64,000 nucleotides of DNA from Ligustrum vulgare (taxonomy: Eukaryota; Streptophyta; Magnoliopsida; Lamiales; Oleaceae): contig OY743174.1 of NCBI GenBank assembly GCA_963555705.1, positions 26,973,608-27,037,607 of the forward strand, read 5' to 3'. How positions within the stretch are numbered: the stretch's first letter is position 1; every line of letters starts with the position of its first letter. A program made the translations under genes and the position numbers. Of this stretch, positions 22,690 through 33,960 are shown in pieces. The notes under the pieces were generated by a model. That model did no database searches, was not told where the DNA came from, and saw nothing but the letters and a program-made list of their open reading frames with translations.

Positions 22690-25526
22690 TCCGAATGTAA
22701 TAGTGTTGGAAATCCCAGGGAATGGTGGGTGGACACTGGTGCCACTCACTACATATGTGTTGAAAAGAACGTGTTTTCTAATTACAAAACTATTGACGGA
22801 GAACAACTGTTCTTGGAAAATTCTCAAGCTAAAAGGTTGAAGGACTCGTCCTCAACAATGTGTTGCATGTGCCAGACATTTGGAAAAATCTTGTTTTTGG
22901 TTATCTTCTAAGCAAGAATGGCTTTAAGTTAGTATTTGTCTAACAAATTTGTACTAACTAAAAATGAATGTATGTGGGAAAGGGATATATAACTAATGGG
23001 ATTTCAAGATGAACGTCGTTACTATTGTACCCAAGTTGAACAAGATTAATGAAATTTCTACTTTTGCGTATATTTTTTAATCTTCTTGTTTATGGCATAA
23101 CAGATTAGGACACACAAACTTTAAATCTGTGCGCAAATTAATGAACTTAAATTTGCTACCTTCTTTAAGTTTTCATCCTAATCACAAATGCAAAACTTTT
23201 GTTGAGGCTAAGTTAACCAAAAGACTGTTTCCTTCTGTTGAAAGAAATACTTCACTTTTGGAATTAATCCACAACGATATCTGTAACTTGAAATTCCTAC
23301 AAACTAATGGTTGGAAAAGTATTTTGTTACTTTCACTGACGATTGCACTCGATACTGCTATGTTTATTTATTAAGAAGCAAAGATGGGGCTTTGGAAATG
23401 TTTAAACGTTATAAGAATGAAGTTGAAAATCAACTTAGCAAAACAATAAAAATTATTCGAAGTAATAGAGGTGGTGAATATGGAGCGCCATTTGAGGAAC
23501 TTTGTTCTGAACAAGTCATTATTCATCAAACAACGGCTCCTTACTCACCTCAATCTAATGGTATTTAGGAATGAAAGAATCACACATTTAAAGAAATAAT
23601 GAACGCCATGTTGATTAGCTCTGTTCTACCCCAAAATTCGTTGGGGGGGAGGGGAGCTATCCTCTCAGCAAATCACATTCTTAATAAAATACAACACAAA
23701 GATAAATGATGAAACACCTTATAAGTTATGGAAAGGTCACAAACCTTTATATAAATACTTAAAAGTGTGAGAGTATTTGGTAAAGGTAGAAGTGCCAAAA
23801 CCTAAACAAGTAAAAATTGGGTCAAAAACTGTAGATTTCATATTTATTTGATATGCTCATAACAATAGTGCATATCGGTTCCTAGTGCAAAAATCCAAGA
23901 TTCCTGATATACATGAAGATACAATAATTGAATCAAGGAATGCAATTTTCTTCGAAGACGTCTTTCCTCATAAAGACAAAATTGATTCAAGTTTAACAAA
24001 ATGAACTTATGATACTGCAAATGATGATGAAAGTGTAGAAGAACCCAGATGTAGTAAAAGGGCTAGAAAGTCTACGTCTTTTGGTTCATATTTCTAACAT
24101 ACATGATCGAAAATGAACCTAAGACATTCAGTGAAATAATGTCAACACTAGAGGCTCCTCTTTGGAAAGAAGCTATCAATAGTGAAATCGAATTGATAAT
24201 GCAAAATCACACTTGGGAATTGGTTGATCTCCCACCTGGAAATAAACCTCTAGGTTGCAAGTGAATTTTCAAAAAAAAAAAAAGTTAAAACCAGATGGAT
24301 CTAATGATAAATACAAGGCTCGGTTGGTAGCAAAAGGATATAGAAAAAAAGAAGGTCTTCATTTCTTTGATACTTACTCACTAATAATGAGGATTACTTC
24401 GATAAGAATCCTTATTGCAATTGCTGCGATACACAATCCTCATCAAATGGATGTTAAAACAGCCTATCTAAATGGTGAGTTAGATGAAGAAATAAATTTG
24501 TCGTTCAGTGATAAGAGAAAAAGGTTTGCAAACTCATTAAGTCCTTATATGGATTAAAACATGCGTCAAAGCGGTGGCACCAAAAGTTTGACAAAATAAT
24601 ATTGTCAAAAGGATTTAAAATTAATGAGTGTGACAACTATGTGTATAATAGAAGTACACCAACAACATATTTCTTAGTATGTCTATATGTGGATGCTAGG
24701 CTAATAGTAGGGAGCAATCATGATATTATCGTGTCTACTTACAAAATGCTAACAAAACATTTTGACATGAAGGACATGGGTGCAGCAGATATAATTCTTG
24801 GAATTAAATTTTCTAACACACTAGATGGCCTTTTTCTCTCACAATCTCATTATGCTGGGCCTGTGTTAAAGAAATTTGGAGTTTTTGATGAAAGTCCAGT
24901 CAAAACTCCGGTAGACACGAGTCTACACTTAGCCAAAAATAGATGTGAACCTATACACAATTAAGATATTCTCAAATTATTGGAAGTCTAATGCATCTAA
25001 CAAACTGCAAACGTCCAGATATTGCATTCGCAGTTAATAAATTGAGTAGGTTCACATGTAATCCAAGCAATGATCACTAGAAGGCATTGAATAGGGTACT
25101 TCGATATTTGAAACATAACTTGAAATTTGGATTACATTATATAAGATATCCAGCAGTAGTAGAAGGATATTGTGGTGTAAATTAGATATCCGATATGAAA
25201 GATTCTAAATCCACAAGTGATTATGTATTTACACTTGGTGGTACCGCTGTGTCTTGGAAATCCTCAAAGCAAACTTGCATAGGTCGATCAACAATGAAAT
25301 TGGAGTTTATAGCACTGCACAAAATTTCATGTATAATGGTAAGTCTAGAAATATATGTCGTAGACACAATACCATAAAGTAGTTGATCTCAAATGGTATT
25401 ATCTCCATTGATTATGTGAAATCAAAGGAGAATCTCGCGGATCCACTTACAAAAGGCCGACAAAGAGATCATGTATATTATCTATCAAAGGGACTAAGAT
25501 TAAAGTCGAATATGCATGAATCTTAA
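22690..25526 (+). pseudogene. Copia A pol (protease, integrase, RT, RNase H)
   Basis: In order: the protease WWVDTGATHYIC with intact DTG (about 22723-22758); the pre-integrase HHCC region (about 23090-23240); the integrase core TFTDDCTRYCYVYLLRSKDG, then GGEYGAPFEELC and YSPQSNG; RT from KARLVAKGYRKKEG through DVKTAYLNGEL and LVCLYVDARLIVG (catalytic YVDD reads YVDA); and RNase H with [20 protein letters not shown]. After EFIAL the RNase H jumps to the MYNGKSR region, a deletion of about 100 bp relative to copia B. Many stops and frame changes show it is dead. Confidence 0.88.
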
Positions 25527-25557
25527 TGATGGTAACCCAACCTTGTTGATTGGAGAT

Positions 25558-27761
25558 TGATAAGTGTATTTTATACACTTATTTCTATCCTAAAAGTAGG
25601 ATTTTATTGGTTCGTTTGAGAATATTTGCTATTGATTTCATTATTATTTGTTTATATTTCAGAAATAATCACAAAGTCATGGAAAAATAGGAATTGGAGC
25701 AAAATCAATTCAATTGGATGATAAAAGAACCAAATTGTGCAAATCAAGATTTGATGAAGTTAATCAAGGAATTAATTGGAATAAAATTCGAAGAAGAAAT
25801 AAAATTTGGAAGAAATCAAATGTCCAAGGATCAAATTACAGTAATCGAAAATTGAGGGACCTGTTGCGCAATAAAATATCAAGGACCAACTTATAGAGCT
25901 TCAAAAGATGAAAATTGCATGTCTTCAGAAAGCCGGGTGATCGCATGGAATCCAACCTGAGCGATCGCATTACTTGTTCAATTGCAAATAGAACTGAATT
26001 TTTTATAATCGTACAATCGCACGGACGTATACCGTGCAATCGCATGGTAATATTTTGGTCCCGACTGTAGGCTTTTTGTGTGATTTTCAGTAGGTTTCTC
26101 ATTGTTTTGACCTAGGCTTCGGGAGAACTTATAAATACCAGACCTGAGGCACGTTTTGGGGGTTCCCAACTTGTTGATTACATGCCAAAATATTGTCCAA
26201 TTGTTGAGGAATCCATGCAAAATCGAAGGCATAATTAAGTCCAGAGATCAAGAAGATGAATGAGTTGACTTCTATTCACTTTTCTTGTATATTATCTTTA
26301 ATTATGTATCTAGGCTAAGTTTCTAATGTTGAAATTGTGATGATACTGATGTGTTCCGGATTCTCGACAATCGGAGTCATAGCAGGCTTGACGGGAAAAT
26401 TTAAATATTCAAGCCAAAACAAGAATTCAGCAGGTTCGACGAGCTTTGAAGATCAAACCGTGTCGAAAAGAACCAGAAAATTAAGCAGCAGACCTTTTAC
26501 GACCGTAACCTTTGGAATTACGGCCGTAACGCAGCTATCGCAATTTTTGGACAGAACGTGACTTACGGTCGTAATCAATTTTGTCACGGTCGTAACTTCG
26601 GTATCAACTTTGGACCCGAGAGGGGCTTACGGCCGTAAGCCCGGTATTTACGGCCGTAACTGAGGAGCGGATCAAATTTCGCAGAATCTTGATTATTTTA
26701 TTTCATTTTTCCAATTTTAGTTATTTTAGTATTTTAGGTCAATTAGGAGTCTATTTTGAGCCCATTCGCGTCTAGGGTTTTTGTTTATTTATTTATACGC
26801 TTTTTCCATTCATTGTATTTCAGGCTTTGATTTTGATTAAACAGTTTATTGAGTGATTCAATAAAATTATAGGTGGATTCCTATGTTTTTCGAACTTATC
26901 AAGATTATTTCTTTTGGCGTTCAAATATCGAACTTATCAAATATTTGCTAGAATATTTGTGGCGTTCAAATCAGAGACTTATCATGGAGATTGGGAAAAT
27001 CCTTGTGGCGTTTCGAAAGTCGTGGTTCTTTATTCCGCATCGTCGAGCCATCGCGTCATGAATATTGGGTCATGATTCATCCGTCCAACCACAACCTGAT
27101 TTTGGAACTTTTCGGCGTTTCTTCCTCGCTTCGAATCTTATCAGATACTTTAGTTTTCGGATTCTATATTTTGACTTGTTATTTAATTTAAGCTTTTCAT
27201 GGGTTTGATGCAATTAAATAGTGCTTTTATTATTATGCAATTGTTTGGCCAGCGTTTGTGTATCATCTTGATGTTTTCTTACGTTTGAAAGGGTAGGAAT
27301 TCATTAGATGTTATTTAATTGCCACAATGTCCGATAGGAGATAGAAATATACCCTTATACTTTGTGTTATCCTTGATAGTGTTCATAGAAATATAGTCAA
27401 TTTACATGTAGGAAAATATTTTTATGCATCACTTGAATGGGGACATAAATAACTTTAAGAACACGAATTTTCAACACTCATGGATTGCATTTAAATAATT
27501 TAGTCAAAATATGGATGATGGAACAAAGTGGATTCACAATTCTAACATCTTCATTTCATCGTTTTCATAAGTCAATTTTTCTTGTCATTCTTATTTTAAT
27601 CATTAGTTTATTTTTCAAACAAAACTCTCAAATCAAAAGTTTTCTTAGTCCGGTTAAGGATTCGTAATCCAAAATCAATTTGCACAATCCCTATGGGTAT
27701 GATATTTGGACTTAAATTCACTTTATTACTTGTTCGATCAGTACCTTTGCAGTTTGGAACA
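25558..27761 (+). mobile_element. Solo gypsy-type LTR (family 3), in copia A 3' region
   Basis: It starts TGATAAGTGTATTTTATAC and ends AGTTTGGAACA. Copia A reads TTGGAGAT up to 25557 and resumes ACTAAGATCTTGATTCAATG after 27766; copia B has the corresponding uninterrupted TTGGAGATCCCAAGATCTT. The flanks GAGAT/GATAT are a degraded target duplication. Near 26120 is a TATA-like CTTATAAATACC. Upstream lie GC-rich inverted motifs (GCGATCGCATT, CAATCGCACGG). At 26490-26665 there is a run of ACGGCCGTAA repeats. Confidence 0.8.
26490..26665. repeat. ACGGCCGTAA palindrome cluster
   Basis: Variants of (T)TACGGCCGTAA or its halves (ACGACCGTAACC, TTACGGTCGTAAT, TCACGGTCGTAAC) occur about seven times in 175 bp. 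Each is a near-perfect 10-12 bp palindrome. The cluster sits inside the solo LTR, downstream of its TATA-like box. Confidence 0.8.
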
Positions 27762-28275
27762 GATATACTAAGATCTTGATTCAATGAGACAACTAAGTTG
27801 TTAAGACTCAGTTACGCAATTAGCCATTCCTTGTTAAAAGTGCTGTCTACGGAATGTACAAGGTTAAGTTGTAACTTTTAATAATTCATATAGCTTGGAT
27901 AAACTAAGTGGAGTATAGCAGAATACTCTTAATAGGAGATCATTTATGTAACTGTGAAGTGGAGCAGCTTCTATGAGAATTTGGGGCTTAAATTTTTCAG
28001 AGCACTTATGAATCCCAAGAATTTTTCAGGGGCAAAATGAACACAATTATGAGAACCTAAGAATCGATAGGAAGGTTGTTGTGTGGATACTGTTGCCTTG
28101 GTTTACACAAACGAATGAACAATTCAAGACATCACGTTCACTGATTAGTCAAGTAAACTCAATAGTATTCCACTAAGCCAGGTTCAAAGCCAAAAGCTAC
28201 ATCTCCTGATGCAATAAGCCTTTCGCATGTACTCTTATCTAGTGTGCATTGCATTTTACATGGTCATAATAATTT

Positions 28276-28557
28276 CCATTCATGTGGGGGATTGTTGGAA
28301 ATGGGTCACCATATGGGTCAACTTTGACCTCAAAATTGAGTTGGACCCGATGTTCAATTTGTCCAAATTAATGTTCAATTAAATTCTACGTTCCGAGTAG
28401 ATGAATGTAGAATATTTAATTGTTTAAAACCATTTCAATATAAATGAGAAATTATGGATGAAAGGAAAGAATTGGAAAATGTTCCAATCTCACATAGTTT
28501 GTAAACTCAATCTTGAACCACTTAATAATCTCCAAGTTCAGATATGGGTTTGATCTC
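28276..28557 (+). mobile_element. Copia A polypurine tract and truncated 3' LTR
   Basis: CATGTGGGGGAT directly precedes TGTTGGAAATGGG (28289). The same PPT precedes copia B's 3' LTR. LTR homology runs to about 28557 (GATCTCCATA) and then stops, so the rest has been deleted. Confidence 0.85.
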
Positions 28558-29044
28558 CATAAAGCATTAATGTTTCTTGTTTTGATTGAGGAAGAATGTT
28601 GAGTAATGGGGTTGAAAATGACGCGTTTGGAGGTGATGATTGGAGAAGCTTAGGAGTAATGAGGATATGGATTATAATGTTAAAATTAGGAGGAAAAAGG
28701 TACACGTGTGACCTAACCTGATTCGGGTCAAGTCAATTTTTAGAACATTTCAGGATCAAGTAATTATGGTCGGGTCGATTTATAACCAAAAGCAACCCGA
28801 CCCGACAATTGCCCAACCCTACCCAATACTATGATAGGGACTCTATCAAGCTAATGTGGTAAAGTTAAAATGGACAATATGTAGGGTATCGTAAAACTCT
28901 ATTAGACATGAGTAATTATATTGCATATGTTGACTCATATTTTCTATGCAAATTTAGATGTATTCTTTCAAAAAAAAAAAAAAAGACACCTAGAGTAGCA
29001 TTTTTAGGTCGTATATAGAAATCATTGACCGATTTTGAACTTGA
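28558..29044. other. Non-coding spacer
   Basis: No gene is recognised. A CGGGTCAAG/AACCCGACCCGAC stretch (about 28720-28810) forms a weak inverted repeat. A short A tract follows at 28970-28984. Confidence 0.5.
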
Positions 29045-29541
29045 GGGTGTGTTTGATTGACCTTTATTTTTCAAGGAAAATGAAAATAGTTTCCTATTTT
29101 ACACTGTTTGATTGCAAGAATTTAACCTGGAAAATATTTTCTTTCTTTTTTCCTCATGTGCCCATTTTCCTTGTTTAGGTTGAAAAGATTTTCTTTTTTT
29201 GTTGAGAAATGATTTTCCATGATCCGACACATTTGATCAGTTTTGTTGTTATTAATTGACTTATTTTTTTTCAAAAAATAACATTATTTTTATCAAGTAC
29301 AAATGTATTTAAAAAGTAAAAAAAAATAATTAAAACAGCTAAAATTTAATTTTTTTGTCATAAAAAATAATGTCAATGAAATAATAAAATTTGAAAAATT
29401 CCACACTTTTTCCACCTAACAAAATCAACCAATTAAAAACTTTCAATTGATATTTTTCAAGAAAATAATTTGCAGACAAATCAATTCATTGAAAAATATT
29501 TTCTTTCCGCCTATTTTCCACCATCGCAATCAAACACACCC
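29045..29541. mobile_element. MITE with 15-bp perfect TIRs
   Basis: The termini GGGTGTGTTTGATTG and CAATCAAACACACCC are perfect inverted repeats, flanked by TGA on both sides (29042-29044 and 29542-29544). Length is 497 bp, non-coding, with an AT-rich and partly foldback interior. A 3-bp duplication fits PIF/Harbinger- or CACTA-related MITEs. Confidence 0.85.
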
Positions 29542-29665
29542 TGAGTTCATATTCATTAAAGATTGATTTTGAACTCGACTCCATGCATTATACATCAATG
29601 ACTAGGAAGTCTTTCAACTTGAATGTTGCCTAGATAGAAAATGATGGTGATATCGACAACACAAT

Positions 29666-29763
29666 TTCTTATAGGGACATTATATTATAAATTTTGCTCC
29701 CCTCCCCACTTTCTTATAGGGACATTATATTATAAATTTTGCTCCCCCCCCCCCCCCCCCCCC
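29666..29763. repeat. 45-bp tandem duplication ending in a 20-C run
   Basis: TTCTTATAGGGACATTATAT plus TATAAATTTTGCTCC occurs at 29666 and 29711. The second copy runs into an uninterrupted C20 tract at 29744-29763, followed by a G-rich stretch. Confidence 0.9.
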
Positions 29764-30087
29764 GTGGCGGGGAGGGGAGCAAATCCCCGCCCCCTCACAA
29801 AGTCCTAGACTATTTTTAGATCAAGTTCTTTTTCAGAACCCTTAACCAAAATCTGTTAATGAGGCACAAAAATAATTATTTGTCCCTCTTTTTTGAAATA
29901 TACAAATACAAAATAATAAAAAATACAAAAGTGTGACCATATATTTATAATTCATTTATGTGCTAATTAGTGAATCAAAAGGGGGGAAGTAATCAGTATA
30001 TCTGTCAACCTATATGAAAATGTATGACTACTCTCAACAATATTTTACATTTGACTAATCCCAAACTAATATCCAAAGGAGTTTGAT

Positions 30088-30660
30088 TCAACCCATTCCT
30101 TTCAATAAGTGGGGTCTAAGTTTATTAACATCAGATTTTTGAACTGGTTTCAGGAAGAATTCTTCTGCTCCTTTCTCTAAGCAACTGTTAATCCTCGATG
30201 GAACATTTTCTGATGACATTATCACAACTGGGATGTTCTTTAATGACTTGGATTCCTTGATCTTTTTAAGGAGATCATAACCAGTCATTTCAGGCATACT
30301 GTAATCTGTAATAATTAAATTGACTTTTTCTTGATGATTTTGTGGCGTAGAAGTAGAGTTAGACTCAATGCTTCCATTGTCATCATCAAGCAGCCCCAGA
30401 TAATCAAGAGCCTTTACTCCAGAATCCACAATAGTAACTGCAGTTAACAATTGAAATCCCAATTTATATTTATAGTCATAAAAAAGTACACATAAAAATT
30501 TGAAAGGAAACAATGTTCAATAAAATAATTCAGTATATCTGGATTTACCACGATAAGAAGAAGTCTTGAGGAGTCTCTCAATCAACTTTCTATCAATAAT
30601 GCTATCATCAACTGCTAATACATGGAACTTTGCTTCTAAAGATACTCCACCCATTGCCAT
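30088..30660 (-). CDS. Type-A two-component response regulator (ARR8/ARR9-like), two exons
   Basis: Exon 1 is 30660-30549 and exon 2 is 30437-30088. The 111-bp intron has a GT donor (30548) and CTGCAG acceptor (30438), with splicing in phase 1. The predicted protein has 153 residues: a single receiver domain that accepts phosphate from histidine phosphotransfer proteins. Type-A regulators act as negative feedback regulators of cytokinin signalling. Visible residues are the acidic pair D18-D19 (VLAVDDS), phospho-acceptor D82 ([13 protein letters not shown]), S112 ([13 protein letters not shown]) and K134 (EEFFLKPV). The combination of SSENVPSRI and [17 protein letters not shown] is closest to the ARR8/ARR9 subgroup. 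The C-terminal tail is very short (ends PHLLKGMG), and the exon 2 part lacks further introns that I recall in type-A genes. There is no DNA-binding domain. The start is the first ATG, with a second in-frame ATG at codon 3. No stops or frameshifts are seen; it is likely functional. Confidence 0.93.
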
Positions 30661-30850
30661 TCTTTTGATCAGTGAATATTACAAACACAAAAACTGGTCT
30701 AAATTAAACTGAGTGCAGAATGGAGAAACAATGGAGAATACTGATATGTATATATGAGGAGGATTTGATGAGATGGAAAGATATTGAGAGTTTAGAAAGA
30801 GAGATCCCACCAGATATCAATCAGAATCTCCCGTATCTCTAATGTTGAAT
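30661..30850 (-). promoter_or_regulatory. Candidate core promoter of the response regulator
   Basis: On the minus strand a TATA-like CATATATACATATC lies about 90 bp upstream of the ATG (about 30745-30760). Further upstream (about 30795-30842) are clustered GAT motifs, including AGATACG and AGATTCT, which fit the first seven positions of the type-B ARR site I recall as AGATHCKY. That fits cytokinin control, but the motifs are short and their presence alone proves nothing. Confidence 0.4.
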
Positions 30851-31513
30851 TTTAAATTTCAACGTTTTATAAACTAATACTTACTGTGGATCTTTGTGTA
30901 GGCAAAGGCCGTATTGTGGTTGTCCCTTCATCTTTTGTTTAAGTTGTATGCCCAACTGTTAACGGATCCTTTCCGTCTACATGTGCACAATAATTTTTGG
31001 GGTTAATGGACAAATACTCAATTTTTTATATCATAATTGAAACTTATGTCATTTAAAAGTATCACTGATTAATACTGCAAAAAAATTTATTATTATTTTT
31101 TTAAACTTTACTTTCTTCAAAACAAATATAGCATTACGATACTCATAATAAAGTTTCATAATATAATACTTACGATATTTTTCAAATTTTGGTATCACAA
31201 CTTGAAACTTTTTCAATTTTTTATGATATCCTTAAGGCGAATTTTAGTATCACACCTTCATACTTTTAACTTTTTTATGATATTTCGATCAGACATTTTA
31301 TCAAACACGTTGTAGAATTAGTAAAAACTTAATAATATGACTTCTTCCAACATACCCTCCCTGAGTAGGTCGCTGGAGCCTTGTCGAGAAAAATGGAGGT
31401 GACATGGAGGTGGTGACGGGATGTTGGTTAGAATATTGTAAGGTTTGAAGAGGAAAAAGAAAAGTAAGTAAAAATTAATTAAAATATTAATGTAAATAAA
31501 ATTCCAATAAGGG

Positions 31514-31563
<50 letters not shown>

Positions 31564-32167
31564 GTATGAAGTGTAACTATCCCATAAATTTTTTGTTATG
31601 TTCCCACTCCCTTTTTAACACATATATAATATAATAGTAAGTAAAACATTAATATTCTACGTACAATTGGAAAAATCAAGCCATTATTTATTTAATAATA
31701 TTGAGGTTGACACAGGAAAATACTCAACTACATGCCTAATATATTTTTGCATTTTCACATATTCAAATAAATAGTCAAATCTTAAGTCATCGTGAAAAAA
31801 AATTATATAAAGACTTGTTTGGTAGATTATTTAAAGTTAAACAAAATGATTAATTTTTTTCTTGAGATTTCATCTTATAAGATTAATTTTTTTAATATGA
31901 ACCGTTTAAACATTGATAGGTTGGTTAATGCTTTTATTTTTAAACAATGTGAATTTATCTTGCCTTCATAAGATAGCAACACATTTGAGAATATCGATTT
32001 CGAAATTCAAATGTTCGTTTGCGTTAGATGAATTAAATTGATTATTTATTTAAAAAGTTGTGGAACCCGTGTAATATGTGGTTATGATTAATTGTTGACT
32101 TTGCATTTAATAAAAATTTAGATTAAAACCTAAATCAAACAAAGTTTACAATTTTCAAAGTAACAGT
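30851..32167. other. AT-rich upstream region, no gene
   Basis: It contains a degenerate stretch (31040-31280) with GTATCAC/GATAC/ATGATAT words like the palindromic array at 54000-54290, and a 46-bp A run (31516-31561). No coding frame or RNA gene is recognised. Confidence 0.5.
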
Positions 32168-32304
32168 GCCTTTGTTTGGTAAAAATTTTTCGTTTATAAA
32201 TAAATAATGTGAAGTTTTTAAGGTAAAAGATATAGTTCAAAAGTGATTTGAGGAAAATGTGTTATTTATAAACTTATTTGTAAACAAGTTTACCAAACAG
32301 AGGC
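32168..32304. mobile_element. MITE, about 137 bp
   Basis: Termini GCCTTTGTTTGGTAAA and TTTACCAAACAGAGGC pair at 15 of 16 positions. The interior is AT-rich and non-coding. A diverged relative lies at 52438-52584. The target duplication is unclear. Confidence 0.7.
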
Positions 32305-32417
32305 CTATCATGATTGCATTTCGCCTAAACTTGCACAGTTTTGAGGTTCTTGATTTATTTTATTAATCATGCTATTAGGTAACCCCTAATTAAATACAGT
32401 CATTGTTTAAGTTCTAA

Positions 32418-32837
32418 GGGCATCTTCAATCCAAGAATTCTATTTTGGAGTAAATTTGTACCAAAATGGTGCAAATTTCGAACTATCCTTCATAGTCATC
32501 TTCAACTCATGACTCCAAATCTTACATCAAATGAACGTTAAATTTTACATTATCTTATTAATTTCAATTCTCAACAATTAATTTATTTCAAAAATTATTT
32601 AATTATATATTTTACTACTACTTAAATTTTATAAATTGATAATTTAAAATAATTATCGAGAATATTAGATTTATTTAAAAAAAACATTAATATTAATATC
32701 TTAATTAATAAAATGAGCCATTTTACATAAAAATGTTACATATAAAATGAAAACAGTCACAAAATACAAATTGAAATCATCTACAACCATCTCAACTTGA
32801 GGAGTGGGTGCTTCGCGACAATTGAGATGGGTGCATC
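32418..32837 (-). pseudogene. PIF/Harbinger element: transposase C-terminus and terminal end
   Basis: This is the left part of the transposase gene continued at 36147-36629. Across the CACTA insertion the minus-strand frame runs on (DEHDV | DAPIS), then after a frameshift reads REAPTPQVEMVVDDFNL, as at the C-terminus of plant HARBI1-like nucleases. The presumed element end, GGGCATCTTCAATCC, starts at 32418 after TAA (32415-32417), as expected for PIF/Harbinger termini. The right terminal repeat was not found. Confidence 0.7.
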
Positions 32838-32859
32838 AACCACTACAAGAAAAAAGGCA

Positions 32860-33290
32860 TTTTGCAATATGCAAACAGCAACATTCGTTAATTGCATGTT
32901 ACTAAAAGGGGTTTACCGCAACATTCAGTGGTTGCATGTTACTATTGGTTCATTTATTTGACATTTAGCAATATTCAACAAGTGAATGTTGCTAATGCTA
33001 TCTTTTTGCAATGTTCATTGCGCATTACAAAAAGGCTTGTCTTTTGCAAAGTTCATTGCGCATTGCAAAAGACAAACATTTTTGCAACATTCATTGCGCA
33101 TTGCAAAAGGGGTCGTTCAAGTGAATGTTGCGAAAGGGTACCATTTTGTAACGCGCAATGAGTGTTGCCAAAGGGTACTCTTTAGCAACGTTCATTGCGC
33201 GTTGCGAAAGAGTATCCTTTCGCAACATTCGTACATTTTGCAACACACAATGAATGTTGCGAAAGGGTATCCTTGGGGTAAGATTTCACA
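32860..33290. repeat. Left subterminal repeats of the CACTA element
   Basis: Words of the type GCAACATTCATTGCGCATTGC recur in both orientations about every 20-40 bp. Short frames here are repeat artefacts. In CACTA elements such repeats are transposase-binding sites. The matching right-hand set is at 35770-36135. Confidence 0.85.
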
Positions 33291-33414
33291 TTACCTAAAG
33301 TTGTAAGACTTAATTACACAGCTGAAGAGAATTGAGGACCAAATTGCAAATCTCAAAAATATAAACCTAAACCTATTCTTCCTCCCGCAAAATTGACTCC
33401 TTCTTGCCTCCCTC

Positions 33415-33676
33415 ATGGCTCTCTTCTCTCCATCCCCTCTCAATCGCCGCCCCCTCCTCTCGGCCTCATCTTCCACCGGCAGCCTCACCAACCACCATCA
33501 ACACCACTTCCCCCAACGGTTCCCATCCCCAGTATCTCCCTCGTTTCTATCTCTTAAACGCTTGGTCACCTCCCACCTCTCGATTTCTCTCAATTCGTCG
33601 TCCACCACACCTCGCAGGTCACCGCTATCAACGCCGCCGCCACCACGCTTTTTGATTGATCATGCCGCAAAATCTA
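33415..33676 (+). pseudogene. Captured first exon, possible transit-peptide region
   Basis: The frame starts MALFSPSPLNRRPLLSASSS and continues rich in Ser, Pro, Arg, His and Thr with almost no acidic residues until the late DHAAKSM. This is the composition of a chloroplast transit peptide. A plausible donor site (ATG|GTAAAA) follows at about 33676. Its GC content is much higher than the surroundings, consistent with capture. It may be the 5' exon of the LPD gene whose exons follow, or come from another gene; I cannot decide. Confidence 0.5.
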
Positions 33677-33776
33677 TGGTAAAAACTACAAATCTAATAT
33701 TTTTTGGCATTTGAGTATTCTTTGTCAACTTACTATACTTAATTAACTTCTAGCGTTGCCCTTTAGTTTCTGAGCA

Positions 33777-33918
33777 ATTTTCTGGGATGGACCATTTGTT
33801 GAACCCTTAAGCATCTCGGTAGCATGCTTTACCCATCCCGAAATCAGTATGGTTGGATTAACATAGGTATAATTTTACTTTCTAATTTTTTTCTTAACTT
33901 TTATACCTGTTTCTCTCC

Positions 33919-33960
<42 letters not shown>

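Larger units (their letters stand above)
20499..28557 (+). mobile_element. Copia element A, degenerate, 3' LTR truncated
   Basis: The order is 5' LTR (20499-21546), leader, gag, protease, integrase, RT, RNase H, 3' UTR interrupted by a solo LTR (25558-27761), PPT, and the first about 270 bp of the 3' LTR. Coding sequence matches copia B (43958-52178) domain for domain. It is heavily mutated, with stops in every domain and a deletion in RNase H, so it is older than B. The 3' LTR stops matching the 5' LTR near 28557 and no target duplication can be scored. Confidence 0.9.

Noticed and set aside
32892..33306. Cys/His-containing repeated peptides that look like a small repeat protein
   Set aside because: The periodicity is that of the CACTA subterminal DNA repeats, and several frames are equally open.
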